Positions 35,240 through 44,501 of a stretch of 64,000 nt of DNA are shown here, one piece after another. How positions within the stretch are numbered: the first letter of the stretch is position 1; each line of letters opens with the position of its first letter. A program made the position numbers and the translations under genes. Source of the DNA: Phycisphaeraceae bacterium (lineage in GTDB: Bacteria > Planctomycetota > Phycisphaerae > Phycisphaerales > UBA1924); NCBI GenBank assembly GCA_019636555.1, contig JAHBXH010000001.1:1302001-1366000 (forward strand). The letters run 5' to 3'. The notes under the pieces were generated by a model. It was not told the DNA's origin, ran no database searches, and worked only from the letters and a program-made list of their open reading frames with translations.

Positions 35240-36898
35240 ATGCGTACCACCACTTGTGCGGTCGTTCTTTCGGCGTTGATCGGTGCCCTTTTCGGAGGCT
35301 GCGCGGCACCGGAAAAGGACATCGCACCGTCCGCGTCTGCGCAGCGCGCGGGGATGACGCGCAAAGTCACGACCGACTCGCCTCAAGCCCAGGAATGGTT
35401 CGATCGAGGACTGTTTCTCTGCTACGCGTTCGATCACGAGCAGGCCGAAGTGGCGTTCCGAAGAGCTCTCGAGCACGATCCGAACTGCGCGATGGCGTAC
35501 TGGGGTATCGCGTACGCCTCGGGTCCGAACATCAACAACATGATGATGGACGAGCAGCACTCGAAAACCGCGCACGATGCCATCACGAAGGCGAAGCAGC
35601 TTCGGCACGGCTGCTCGCCGGTCGAATGCGATCTGATCGATGCAATGGCGGTCCGATACGAATACCCCGCGCCGGATGACCGAAGGAAACTCGATGAGAG
35701 CTACGCGGAGGCGATGCGAGAGGTGCGACGCAAGCACCCCGAAGATGCCGACGTCGGTGCCATTTTTGCGGAAAGCCTCATGGACCTTTACGCCTGGAAA
35801 CTCTGGACCCCGGCGGGCGAGCCGAGCCCGGTGACCGTCGAGCTCGTGGGTGTGCTCGAAGACGTGCTCGTCAAACACCCTGAGCACATCGGGGCCAGCC
35901 ATGACTACATCCACACGATGGAAGCGTCGAAGTCGCCGGGCAAAGCGGATGGTGCTGCAAACCGGCTGCGGAACGATTCACTCGGCGCACCTCACCTCGT
36001 TCACATGCCCTCCCACATCGATATCCGGCGTGGGCGGTACGAGCAGGCGGTCGAAGCGAATCAGAATGCGATCAAGGCCGATCTGGTCCGCATCGAAGCG
36101 GTGGGTGACGGCGGCTTTTTCGCGTTATACCGCGCGCACAACTATCACTTTCTGCAATACGCCGCGATGTTCGACGGCCAAAAAGAGGTCGCCATCGAAG
36201 CGGCGAGGGGAGTCGTGGCGACGCTGCCTCCGGATGCGATCGAGCAGTACCCGTTGATGCTCGAGGGTTTCCTGGGCGCGCCCTATCACGCGATGGTTCG
36301 CTTCGGAATGTGGGACGAGATTCTTGCCGAGCCGGCTCCGCCCCCGGGCAGACCGATCACAACGGCGACTCATCACTACGCACGGGGCATCGCACTGGCC
36401 ACGCGCGGCAAAGTCGAAGAAGCAAGGGCGGAGCGCGAGGCGTTTCTGGCCGCGAAAGCAACCATTCCCCCGGATGCGTTCATCGGAAATAACGAAGCCG
36501 CAACGGTGATACTGATCGGCGAGGCGATGCTCGAAGGAGAAATCGAGTACCGCGCCGGGAATGACGATCGCGCCTTCGAGCTTTTGCGCGACGCCGTCGC
36601 GAAGAACGATGCGCTCAGCTACGACGAACCCTGGGGTTGGATGCAGCCGCCCCGTCACGCGCTCGGCGCTCTCCTTCTGGAACGTGGGCGTGTGGAAGAA
36701 GCAGAAGCTGTGTATGTCGCCGACCTGAAGGATCATCCGGGCAACGGATGGGCGCTCTTTGGGCTTGCCGAGTGCTACGAGCGCACGGGCAGAAAGGCGG
36801 AGCACGCGACGACGCTCGCGGCGGCCCGAAAAGCGTGGGCTCGATCGGACATTCCGCTGACAGTTTCGTGCTATTGCCGCGTTTCGTCGAGTCGGTAA
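35240..36898 (+). CDS. TPR lipoprotein
   Basis: A 552-residue lipoprotein. Lipobox FGGC places the lipidated Cys at residue 21, and AAGGAG lies upstream of ATG 35240. TPR-like repeats run through the chain: WFDRGLFLCYAFDHEQAEVA, FRRALEHDPNCAMAYWGIAY, and near the C-terminus LLERGRVEEAEAVYVADLKD. Such proteins with the DYIHTMEAS segment are common but uncharacterised in many phyla. It follows fabF by 56 bases; no link to fatty acid synthesis is apparent. Confidence 0.8.
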   Translation: MRTTTCAVVLSALIGALFGGCAAPEKDIAPSASAQRAGMTRKVTTDSPQAQEWFDRGLFLCYAFDHEQAEVAFRRALEHDPNCAMAYWGIAYASGPNINNMMMDEQHSKTAHDAITKAKQLRHGCSPVECDLIDAMAVRYEYPAPDDRRKLDESYAEAMREVRRKHPEDADVGAIFAESLMDLYAWKLWTPAGEPSPVTVELVGVLEDVLVKHPEHIGASHDYIHTMEASKSPGKADGAANRLRNDSLGAPHLVHMPSHIDIRRGRYEQAVEANQNAIKADLVRIEAVGDGGFFALYRAHNYHFLQYAAMFDGQKEVAIEAARGVVATLPPDAIEQYPLMLEGFLGAPYHAMVRFGMWDEILAEPAPPPGRPITTATHHYARGIALATRGKVEEARAEREAFLAAKATIPPDAFIGNNEAATVILIGEAMLEGEIEYRAGNDDRAFELLRDAVAKNDALSYDEPWGWMQPPRHALGALLLERGRVEEAEAVYVADLKDHPGNGWALFGLAECYERTGRKAEHATTLAAARKAWARSDIPLTVSCYCRVSSSR

Positions 36899-37005
36899 CG
36901 GGCGGACGTGAATCGCCGGGTCTCGGGTACTGGCGATTCAGGCACGGCTCTTGCGTTCCGGGTGATCGCGCGGCCGCTTCCGGCCGATGATGCGCCCGGA
37001 GAAGT

Positions 37006-37344
37006 ATGAGCACCGAACGGAGCAACAACCTTCAGCAGATCCTGCGGCTGGAAGTGCCGCTGGTCGTCCGGCTGGGCGAACGCCCGCTCAAGGTGGAGGA
37101 GATTGTCTCGCTCGTTCCTGGGGCGATCATCGAGCTGCCAAAGAACGCGGACGCGGAGCTGGACCTTCTCGTCAACAACAAGCGGGTCGGCCGGGGTGTC
37201 GCGGTCAAGGTGGGCGAGAACTTCGGACTGCGAATCACGTTTATCGGAGAGGTCAAGGAGCGAGTGGCCGCGATGGGCGGCATGACCATGACTGTGACCC
37301 AAACCGTGGATCCGCAGCTCGAATCCGCCGCGCTTGCGGCGTGA
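37006..37344 (+). CDS. Orphan FliN/SpoA-domain protein (flagellar switch or secretion type)
   Basis: A 112-residue protein that is almost entirely a SpoA (FliN C-terminal) domain: LEVPLVVRLGERPLKVEEIV, then PGAIIELPKNADAELDLLVN, then GRGVAVKVGENFGLRITFI. GGAGAAG precedes ATG 37006. In flagella FliN forms the C-ring; in type III secretion a homologue forms the sorting platform. No other flagellar or secretion gene is in the window, so its partner is unknown. Confidence 0.8.
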   Translation: MSTERSNNLQQILRLEVPLVVRLGERPLKVEEIVSLVPGAIIELPKNADAELDLLVNNKRVGRGVAVKVGENFGLRITFIGEVKERVAAMGGMTMTVTQTVDPQLESAALAA

Positions 37345-37526
37345 TGAGCCGAGCCGGGCCGCGCGGTATCTGCGCCACGTTCACCTCATCCGGCGTCAAA
37401 AATGCGCTAACGGGTATCGGAACCCGCCCCAGACGTGAACAGTCGTAACCTTCGGCTCGATGCAACTATCGGGGTGGTCCGGGTGCGAACGCCCGGAAAC
37501 TTTGTTCCCCGAACCGGCGCCAGTTC

Positions 37527-39578
37527 ATGCCCCGAGATATCCCAGTTGGTAATGGTGACGTGCTCGTGACGTTCGACTACCTGTACCGGGTGCGGGACGT
37601 CTACTACCCCAACGTGGGTCGCTTCAACCACACCGATGGCCATGTGCAGCGGTTCGGTGTCTGGGCGGACGGGAAGTTCGCTTGGATCGAGGATTCATCT
37701 TGGCGTCGGGAACTGCGGTATGAAAAGGACACGTTGGTCACACACGTTCGCTTGACCAACGCGGAACTCGGACTTGAAGTCACCTGCAGCGACTGCGTGG
37801 ACTTCCACGAGCCGGTCTATTTCCGGCGGGCGCTCGTCAGGGATCTTCTGGGCAGACGGCGCGATGTCCGGCTCTTTTACCACTGGGATATGTCGATCCG
37901 GGGCTCGTCGGTCGGAGACACCGCCAACTACGACCCGGCCACCAGCAGCTTGGTGCTGTACAAGGACGACATCTATTTCCTGTTCAACGCGTGCGATCAG
38001 AACAAGTGCGGCATCGACAACTGGGCGATCGGCACGAAACGTCTCGGGGGCGCCGAAGGAACTTGGCGCGACGCGGAGGACGGGCAACTCGGGCGCAACG
38101 CGATCAGCCAGGGTTCGGTCGATGCGACGATCGGGTTTAACCTCGACATCGAGCCCAACGGCGAGAGTTACGTTTCGAGCTGGCTCGCCTGCGGCCGCAG
38201 CTACGACCAGGTTCGAGATCTCAACCGGCGCGTGAATGAGAAGGGGCCGGATCGACACATCTCGCGCACCCAGGCGTATTGGCGCCTTTGGTGCCGCAAG
38301 GAACCGATCGATCTCTCGCCTGTTCCGGAGAAAGTGCGAGACTTGTTTTTCCGCAGCCAGCTCGTTTTGCGAACGCAGATCGACAACGGCGGCGCGATCA
38401 TCGCGGCGAACGACAGCGACATCACGCAGTTCGGCGGCGACCATTATTCATACTGCTGGCCCCGCGACGGCGCGCTGGTCGCGTATGCGCTGGCGCTCTG
38501 CGGGCAGAGCGAGCTTTCACGCCATTTCTTCCGGTTCTGCGGCGACGCGATCGAGGACAGCGGCTACTTCCTGCACAAGTACACCCCGACCGGCGAGCTC
38601 GCCAGCTCGTGGCACCCTTGGATGATCGAAGGGCAGAAGATCCTTCCGATCCAGCAGGACGAGACCGCGCTCGTGCTCTGGGCGCTTCGCAAACACTTCG
38701 CCGCGTTCCGCGATGTTGAATTCGTCAAGCCGCTGTACAACCTGCTCGTCGTTCGGCCTGCGGACTGGATGCTCAAGTACCGCGACGCGAACGGGCTCCC
38801 TCAGCAAAGCTGGGATCTTTGGGAGGAACGCCGGGGTATTCACACTTTCACTGTGAGCGCGACGATCGGGGCGCTCTACGCCGCGTCGCAGTTCGCGCTC
38901 GACTTCGGCGACGAAGACCGTGCCGCGATATACCGGGAGGCCGCCGATCGCATGCGCACGGCGCTGAAGCGGTTCCTGTGGAATCCGGAAAAGAAGCGGT
39001 TTGCCCGCATGGCGATTCCGCTGCCCGACGGCACGTACCGCCTCGACATGACCAGCGACAGCGCGAACTACGCGCTCTTTGCGTTCGGAGCCCTCGAGGC
39101 GAGCGACGAGATGGTGGAACTGGAGATGAAGGGGCTCTGGTCGCGCCTCTGGGTGAAGACCGATGTCGGCGGGTGCGCGCGGTACGAGCGCGACTATTAC
39201 CACCAGGTGGAGCGCGATCACACCGACGCCGTCCCCGGCAATCCGTGGGTCATCTGCACGCTTTGGCAGGCGCAATACCTGATCGAGCGAGCTGGGACGC
39301 TCGAAGAATTGCATCAAGCTCTGCCTCTGCTCGAATGGACCGAGAAGCGGGCCGAGAAGTCCGGGGTGCTCGCAGAACAGTTCAACCCCTACAGCGGAGA
39401 AGCAATTTCCGTCAGCCCGCTCACGTGGAGCCACGCCACCTTCGTCATTGTCGTGATGGAGTATCTGCGAAAGTACGAGAAGCTGACAGCTACAAGCCTC
39501 AAGCGGATCGGCGCGCAGATTCAGGCAGCGCAAAGCGACGGCGAGTCTTCGCGAACCGGGGTGTTCGCGGCGGGCTGA
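37527..39578 (+). CDS. Glycoside hydrolase family 15 protein (glucoamylase/trehalase-like)
   Basis: A 683-residue protein without signal peptide, hence cytoplasmic. The N-terminal beta-sandwich (about 1-260) starts DIPVGNGDVLVTFDYLYRV. The (alpha/alpha)6 barrel follows, with the substrate-pocket motif YCWPRDGALVAYAL. The likely catalytic acid is in WDLWEERRG (Glu433 or 434) and the base is Glu617 in AEQFNP. GH15 enzymes release glucose from alpha-1,4-glucans, trehalose or related sugars with inversion. It would feed glucose to the PpgK/Zwf/Gnd route encoded about 12 kb away. Confidence 0.9.
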   Translation: MPRDIPVGNGDVLVTFDYLYRVRDVYYPNVGRFNHTDGHVQRFGVWADGKFAWIEDSSWRRELRYEKDTLVTHVRLTNAELGLEVTCSDCVDFHEPVYFRRALVRDLLGRRRDVRLFYHWDMSIRGSSVGDTANYDPATSSLVLYKDDIYFLFNACDQNKCGIDNWAIGTKRLGGAEGTWRDAEDGQLGRNAISQGSVDATIGFNLDIEPNGESYVSSWLACGRSYDQVRDLNRRVNEKGPDRHISRTQAYWRLWCRKEPIDLSPVPEKVRDLFFRSQLVLRTQIDNGGAIIAANDSDITQFGGDHYSYCWPRDGALVAYALALCGQSELSRHFFRFCGDAIEDSGYFLHKYTPTGELASSWHPWMIEGQKILPIQQDETALVLWALRKHFAAFRDVEFVKPLYNLLVVRPADWMLKYRDANGLPQQSWDLWEERRGIHTFTVSATIGALYAASQFALDFGDEDRAAIYREAADRMRTALKRFLWNPEKKRFARMAIPLPDGTYRLDMTSDSANYALFAFGALEASDEMVELEMKGLWSRLWVKTDVGGCARYERDYYHQVERDHTDAVPGNPWVICTLWQAQYLIERAGTLEELHQALPLLEWTEKRAEKSGVLAEQFNPYSGEAISVSPLTWSHATFVIVVMEYLRKYEKLTATSLKRIGAQIQAAQSDGESSRTGVFAAG

Positions 39579-39600
39579 AGCGGATGCAGAGAAAAGGCGA

Positions 39601-39675
39601 CGGAACCGAGGCCTGGTTCCGCCGCCGTCGTCAAGCGAATCTCCGAGGAGCGAGATTCGCTGTAGAATTTCTTTC
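39601..39675. terminator. Two hairpins between convergent genes, probable terminator region
   Basis: CGGAACC/GGTTCCG (39601-39607 with 39615-39621), then a perfect 10-bp stem AGCGAATCTC/GAGATTCGCT (39634-39643 with 39652-39661), followed by GTAGAATTTCTTTC on the plus strand. The T-run is interrupted, so efficiency on either strand is uncertain. Confidence 0.5.
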
Positions 39676-39681
39676 ACTGAA

Positions 39682-40080
39682 TCAGGAGGGCTTCTTGAGT
39701 TCGATCGCGACGCGCACGGTCTCTCCCGGCTTTACGCCGCCCGCCTGTCGTCCGACTCCCACGCCGCGCTTTTCCGCCACGATCGTGAACGGACCGGGAC
39801 GGACATTCGGGAAAGCGAATTTGCCATCGCTGTTCGTGACGGTGCGACCAACCGCCTGGTGATCTCGAACAAGCGTGACCACGACGCCCCGAAGTTCGGC
39901 CGCTGGATCAGCGCTCGACACCCTTCCGAGAACGTGTCCGGGACTGGGAACGGCGGGCGCTGTGCCGGAAGCTGAATCGGGAGGTGTGTTCGTGCGCACG
40001 CCCGCGGCGATTGAGGCGGCGGCGACGACCGCAGTGAAGACAACGAGCGCGGACGCGAGACAATGTCGAACCGGTTGCAT
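39682..40080 (-). CDS. Secreted protein with carboxypeptidase regulatory-like domain
   Basis: A 132-residue exported protein. GGAGG lies six bases before ATG 40080. The signal peptide ends near ASIAAGV. The mature part is one small beta-sandwich of the CarboxypepD_reg/Cna-B-like type: GHVLGRVSSADPAAELRGVV, then GRTVTNSDGKFAFPNVRPG. Such domains are structural or binding modules. The ligand is unknown. Confidence 0.78.
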   Translation of the reverse strand: MQPVRHCLASALVVFTAVVAAASIAAGVRTNTPPDSASGTAPAVPSPGHVLGRVSSADPAAELRGVVVTLVRDHQAVGRTVTNSDGKFAFPNVRPGPFTIVAEKRGVGVGRQAGGVKPGETVRVAIELKKPS

Positions 40081-40199
40081 GCGAAACCTCCGTCATGCCA
40101 TGCCCGAAAAAACACCGGGCAATTCCAGAGCGCATCGCGGGGCCTCGTCCCGACGTCGGGTACCGCGAGCGGCACAGGTGAAACGGCTTTGGTCGTGCG

Positions 40200-40988
40200 C
40201 TATTGCGGAGCCGGCGAGGAATTCACAACCGCCGGGGGGACAGCCGGTTCATAGGGCAGAACGAACACCGCTCGGATCGGGGTTGACCGCCTTGTTGGAC
40301 GATTCCGAAACCCCAGCGGCTGATCGCGGTTCGAAAGCCCGAGCACCAGAACCACGCCGTCGTCTTTGGGGTAGTTCGGGTCGTAGATCCTGACCGTGGC
40401 GACGTGCTCGTCTTTCTGGATTTGATAGGCCAGCACCTGATGATTGTCCGAAACGTTGCGCGCGCCGCGCGGACCACCGGGCCTCGCGATGATCAGACCG
40501 ATCGGCACGACAGCGTGCTCCCTGAGTGACGCGGCGAGTTTCTCGACTTCCGGGTACGAAAGCGAGCCAAGTTCCGAATCGGTCTTGGCGGTCCACTCTG
40601 CAAAGCGCAGCGCCGTCGCCAAGCCGGGCCCGAACGACTGGGCTTGCCGCAAGAAGAGATACTCGTACAGCGCGCTGCCGCGTTCAGGAAGCGACGCTTC
40701 CCTCGGCGGCACAAGCCCCGCGAGGAAGTAGTCGGCAGAGGCGGCGGACATCCCGCCGCACAATCCAAAGGCGTACTTCCGGCTGCTCGGGGCGCTCGCG
40801 GCGAGAAAAGTTGGAAGCGGCGCTCCGGGAAAATTGTTCGCGAACGAAAAGCCGTTTCGCGATGGCAGGAAAGCGGGCGCGGGTCGTCCACTTGCCTGTT
40901 GCGATGGGTTGGAAGGACGCGTCTCAGGTTTCGATTGATCGCAAGCCTGAAGCGCAAACAGGAGAATGAGCACGGCCGCGAATCGCAC
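40200..40988 (-). CDS. Lipoprotein with a papain-like (Cys-His-Asp/Asn) domain
   Basis: A 262-residue lipoprotein. GTG 40988 has GAGG five bases upstream and lies 23 bases after the preceding stop; the lipidated Cys is residue 16 (LQAC). The mature domain contains GLCGGMSAASADYF with Cys77 at a helix start, DNHQVLAYQ with His183, and IYDPNYPKDD with Asp203/Asn205. This order and spacing are those of papain-like cysteine hydrolases. It recalls an uncharacterised family found in several phyla. A protease or amidase role is inferred. Confidence 0.65.
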   Translation of the reverse strand: MRFAAVLILLFALQACDQSKPETRPSNPSQQASGRPAPAFLPSRNGFSFANNFPGAPLPTFLAASAPSSRKYAFGLCGGMSAASADYFLAGLVPPREASLPERGSALYEYLFLRQAQSFGPGLATALRFAEWTAKTDSELGSLSYPEVEKLAASLREHAVVPIGLIIARPGGPRGARNVSDNHQVLAYQIQKDEHVATVRIYDPNYPKDDGVVLVLGLSNRDQPLGFRNRPTRRSTPIRAVFVLPYEPAVPPAVVNSSPAPQ

Positions 40989-41011
40989 GAAGACCTCGAT
41001 TCCTGCGCGAA

Positions 41012-41836
41012 TCAATCGCGGCGATTCATCTTCGAGAGCAGGCGAAGGATTTCGATGTAGAGCCAGACGAGCGTGACGGTCAGGGCGAATGCGCCGTACC
41101 ACTCCATGTACTTGGGCGCGCCGGCCTTGGCTCCTTCGTCGATGACCTGGTAGTCGAGCACGAGATTGAACGACGCGAGGACGATCACAAAGAGAGAGAA
41201 GCCGATTCCGAGTGGGGAGGCGCTCGACCAGAGATTCGGCAGCCCCATGCCGAAGACACCGTTCATGAGCATGAGCGCAACGGCGTAGACCGCAACGCCG
41301 CCCGTGGCGACGACAACCATCTTCACTGCGGCTGGGCTCAATCGAACGAAACCCGTTGCGTATGCGAGGAGTGCGGCCCCGGCGATCCCGAATGTCAGAG
41401 ACGCCGCCTGAAAAATCATGCCGACATTGAGCGCGGCAGCGCCCGAGCCCGCGGATTTCGCGCCCGCCTGGGCAACGAGGAACAGCGAAATCCCGGCGAT
41501 GAACAGCCCTTCAACGGCGGCGTAGATCGGACCGAGAAATGGCGCCGTGGTCGGTTTGAAACTGATGATCAGCGCGAGCACGAGCCCGCCGATCCCGCCG
41601 CCCATTATCCAAGGGATGATCCCACCGACATTGCCCGCCTGGTACATCGGTTCGAACTTGAGCCACGCGAAGATCGAACTCGTGGCGCAAATGGCGAGCA
41701 GGAATCCGGCCTTGATCGCGGTGCCGCGGACGGTCATGGCTCCGGGAACTGATGTTGCGCTCAGGTCGTCCCATCGCGGCGCATCGACTGGACGATTGAA
41801 GACGCCGGATCGAAGCGCGGGGTTGCCAGAATTCAT
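41012..41836 (-). CDS. Bax inhibitor-1 / YccA family membrane protein
   Basis: A 274-residue inner-membrane protein with seven predicted hydrophobic segments after a polar N-terminus of about 35 residues. Family landmarks are the segment FLGPIYAAVEGLFIAGIS, the DYQVIDEGAKAG loop and the C-terminal YGAFALTVTLVWLYIEILRLL. The conserved Asp pair that controls cation leak in bacterial homologues (YetJ) may lie in the DYQVID region. It is divergent from plsY and 23 bases upstream of the papain-like lipoprotein gene. Confidence 0.9.
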   Translation of the reverse strand: MNSGNPALRSGVFNRPVDAPRWDDLSATSVPGAMTVRGTAIKAGFLLAICATSSIFAWLKFEPMYQAGNVGGIIPWIMGGGIGGLVLALIISFKPTTAPFLGPIYAAVEGLFIAGISLFLVAQAGAKSAGSGAAALNVGMIFQAASLTFGIAGAALLAYATGFVRLSPAAVKMVVVATGGVAVYAVALMLMNGVFGMGLPNLWSSASPLGIGFSLFVIVLASFNLVLDYQVIDEGAKAGAPKYMEWYGAFALTVTLVWLYIEILRLLSKMNRRD

Positions 41837-41927
41837 GCTTTCTCCTTCTGCAAATCGCCGGATAGTTTACTCATTGGATTCGCGCCGCAATTCGGACGGG
41901 ATGGGGATTCCAAGGTACTCTTTCGGC

Positions 41928-42635
41928 GTGACGCCCGTTCAATGGTTTATCGCAGTGTGCTTCGCGTTTCTCTGCGGTTCTTTTCCGACGGGGTACATCA
42001 TCGGCCGGGCACGCGGCGTTGATATTCGAAAGCTCGGCTCAGGAAATATCGGCGCGACCAATGTCGGTCGCGTCTTCGGCCGGCGGGCTTGGCTTCTTTG
42101 TTTTTCAGGCGATTTCTTCAAAGGCTTTGGGCCGGTGCTCGGTGCCGGAGTCGTTTCAGGAATCGCAGGACGCTGGTCTCCGCCACTCGACCAGGCGCTG
42201 TTCTGGTGCGCCGCGCTTGCCGCGGCGGTTTTTGGCCACATGTTTACTCCGTGGCTGGGATTCAAAGGGGGAAAGGGCGTGGCGACAGCGCTCGGTTCGC
42301 TCCTTGGCTTCTTTCCGATTTTGACTTTTTCCGGCATCGCCGCACTCGGAGTCTTCATCGTCGTTCTGAAGTTGTGGCGCTACGTGAGCCTGGCTTCCAT
42401 CTGCGCGACAGCCGGCCTCCCGGTGTTCGTGCTGATTCAAACGGGCGTCACGCTTTTCCTCCGGCCGGACGACATGGACAAGTCACCCGCAATCAGCGCG
42501 GGGCTGTCCGTCGCCGCGCTGACAGCGGTCATTTCGTCGTTCATGATCTACCGCCACCGAAGCAACATCGCGAGGCTTCGCGCCGGAACCGAACCCAAGA
42601 CGGGTTCCGAGCATGTGGTCGCACCGGCGCAGTGA
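41928..42635 (+). CDS. plsY: Acyl-phosphate:glycerol-3-phosphate acyltransferase
   Basis: A 235-residue membrane enzyme that acylates glycerol-3-phosphate to start phospholipid synthesis. PlsY motifs are present: GSFPTGYIIGRARGVDIRKL, then GSGNIGATNVGR (phosphate loop) and the third motif GFKGGKGVATALG. GTG 41928 was chosen; ATG 41901 would add nine residues. PlsX is not in the window. The C-terminal about 25 residues are polar and variable. Confidence 0.93.
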   Translation: MTPVQWFIAVCFAFLCGSFPTGYIIGRARGVDIRKLGSGNIGATNVGRVFGRRAWLLCFSGDFFKGFGPVLGAGVVSGIAGRWSPPLDQALFWCAALAAAVFGHMFTPWLGFKGGKGVATALGSLLGFFPILTFSGIAALGVFIVVLKLWRYVSLASICATAGLPVFVLIQTGVTLFLRPDDMDKSPAISAGLSVAALTAVISSFMIYRHRSNIARLRAGTEPKTGSEHVVAPAQ

Positions 42636-42955
42636 GTTCGGATTATTTTAGGCATTCCGATTGAATCCGAATCGGGCCGCGCGGCCGATAAACGGGAAGT
42701 CGTGTCCTTCGGTCCAATTCAACCGACTGGGAGAATCAGGCCAAGCATGCGACCGAAATGGATTGGGCCGGTCCGGAACCCTCACTTTGGACTCCTCGGA
42801 ACGCCGGAACTAAGGCCGGGGGCCGGAACGGACGACGATTAGGGGCTGCCTGGAAGGCGGCGGGTGCGGGTGGGTCGGATGCGGAGGCCTGCTCATGGAA
42901 GGGCAGGCAATTCTGGGACTCGGAGCCGCAGGCTCTTTTCGAACGGACTCGAATC
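42636..42955. other. Intergenic region with several short inverted repeats, no recognised RNA
   Basis: About 320 bases. CCGATT/AATCGG (42657-42675 region) and a GGCCGCGCGGCC palindrome follow plsY. GGTCCAAT near 42712 can pair with ATTGGGCC near 42763, and GCCTGC can pair with GCAGGC around 42889-42909. The region is more structured than its neighbours but matches no RNA family I know: no SRP, RNase P, 6S or tmRNA core was found on either strand. Confidence 0.35.
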
Positions 42956-43207
42956 ATGCCGACACTCAAATTTCACCCTGCCCAGTTAAGAGAAGCACTC
43001 GATCCCATTCCTTTCCCGCGGCAATCGTGGGGAGACGGAAGCGCTGCATCTCGTTGGCGGGAGGGTGCGCCGGTGTATCGATTCGCCGGGCGAGTCGAGA
43101 GCGCATCGGCCATGGCCGAGAATGCTGTTGAGCGTGCTCAGCGGCAGATGGACCGGCTGAAGGAACTCCTCGGGAGCGCCGGGGATGACCGGCCAAGTGC
43201 CGCCTGA
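42956..43207 (+). CDS. Small hypothetical protein
   Basis: An 83-residue soluble protein. ATG 42956 is the preferred start; the frame is open to 42758, but that upstream part overlaps the structured gap and looks non-coding. The chain begins MPTLKFHPAQLREALDPIPF and ends in a helix with AVERAQRQMDRLKELL. No family recognised. The ribosome binding site is weak. Confidence 0.45.
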   Translation: MPTLKFHPAQLREALDPIPFPRQSWGDGSAASRWREGAPVYRFAGRVESASAMAENAVERAQRQMDRLKELLGSAGDDRPSAA

Positions 43208-43283
43208 CGGGCACCGACTCAGATTCTGAAGAACGGGAATGGTCGCTGCCGGCGACCATTTTTTCTGCGCGAAGAAAAGGCGA

Positions 43284-44501
43284 TCACGGACAAACAAGCG
43301 CGTCATACGCCGCGGCGAAGATCACAAAGTCGGCGTCGTCGACGTAGCCGTCGCCGTTGAGATCGGCGGGACACGCCGCCGGCGCCTCGGGGCAAATCAG
43401 GGCGTCGTACGCCGAAGCGAACATAACGAAGTCGGAATCATCAACGGCGCGATCGTTGTTGAGATCGCCGGCGCAGGGGGCGAGGACAATTGCATAATCC
43501 GCGACGACCGGAAGGTGATCCGAGACGGACGTGAGCAGACTCAGAATCTGAGTGCGGTTGGAGAGATCGGCGAGGTCGGAGTTCAAGGGCGAATTGACGC
43601 TGCTTCCGAACGATGTGCTTCCGTTGTTGCCGAAGACGCTGTATGTGCCGGGAATGATCTGAAACCCGTATTGGTTGAGCACGGCGCCGGTCACGAACTG
43701 GAAGTCGAAGCGGATGTTGCACGACGTCGAGGAAAATGTCATCAGCGAGCGAAAACTGCTGGAGTTGGTCCATGTATTTGAAGGATTCGCCGGGTCATTC
43801 GCCTGGCCCGGTCCAGCCGCAAAGAGCGTCTGATAGGCCGTTTCCGAGCGTCCGCTCGTGAAATTGAAATCGCCGGAATAGATGATGTGAGCCGCAGGCC
43901 CGAGCGCGTCGGCGTCCTGCCGGATGGTGGTGGACTCGATATTCCGCCGGTTCTTGCTCGTGGAATCGCTTGAGGCTTTGTAGTGACTGACGTAGATGTA
44001 GAAATCTGCCTCGGATCCGTATCCGACGGGCCGAAGCTGATAGCGCATCGGGGCGCGTGCCGCGCCGGAGCCGCTTGCTGTTCCGACGACCTTGGCGTTG
44101 ATGACCTGGATTGTGTTCGTGTTGTACACGAGCCCGTTCGGGCCTCCCCCCGTTCCGCCGGTGGTGGGGTCCTTGGTTTGGTCGGCGGCATATGTGCCGG
44201 CGCCGTAAATCGCATTGAGTTGATCGACGATGAAGGGCAGCGATGCGGAGTTGCCGAGATAGAACTGCACACCATCGAGCTCTTGAAGCGAGAGCACATC
44301 GATCGGCTGCGCGTTGCCCGCAAGGTGATGGTTGCCGATTCCCTGCATGAGGATGTCGAATCCGGAGACCGGAGCCACGATGCTCTTGCCAGAGCATGAC
44401 GTGTTGTACGTGACGACTCTGATCGCGCCATCGGCCGAGGTGATCAGGGCGAATACGCCTGCGGCACAAAGTAGTCGTGATCGAGTCGAGAGTGATGACA
44501 T
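43284..44501 (-). CDS. Secreted endonuclease/exonuclease/phosphatase-family protein with dockerin-like module
   Basis: A 405-residue exported protein. ATG 44501 has AGAGGA upstream; the signal peptide ends near ITSADGA. The EEP (DNase I-like) fold has its metal and catalytic sites: VTYNT, SLQELDG (Glu), VSHYKAS (His), YSGDFNF (Asp/Asn) and VSDHLPVVADY (Asp-His). The last 60 residues carry two dockerin-like units with CAGDLNNDRAVDDSDF and CPADLNGDGYVDDADF, ending LVCP. It could degrade extracellular DNA or act on phospholipid or phosphate ester substrates. Confidence 0.85.
   Translation of the reverse strand: MSSLSTRSRLLCAAGVFALITSADGAIRVVTYNTSCSGKSIVAPVSGFDILMQGIGNHHLAGNAQPIDVLSLQELDGVQFYLGNSASLPFIVDQLNAIYGAGTYAADQTKDPTTGGTGGGPNGLVYNTNTIQVINAKVVGTASGSGAARAPMRYQLRPVGYGSEADFYIYVSHYKASSDSTSKNRRNIESTTIRQDADALGPAAHIIYSGDFNFTSGRSETAYQTLFAAGPGQANDPANPSNTWTNSSSFRSLMTFSSTSCNIRFDFQFVTGAVLNQYGFQIIPGTYSVFGNNGSTSFGSSVNSPLNSDLADLSNRTQILSLLTSVSDHLPVVADYAIVLAPCAGDLNNDRAVDDSDFVMFASAYDALICPEAPAACPADLNGDGYVDDADFVIFAAAYDALVCP

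Noticed and set aside
42730..42955. SRP RNA, RNase P RNA or tmRNA in the gap after plsY
   Set aside because: The GGAA-tetraloop domain with GTCAG/CAGC, the GAGGAAAGTCC core and the tRNA-like end were each looked for on both strands and not found.
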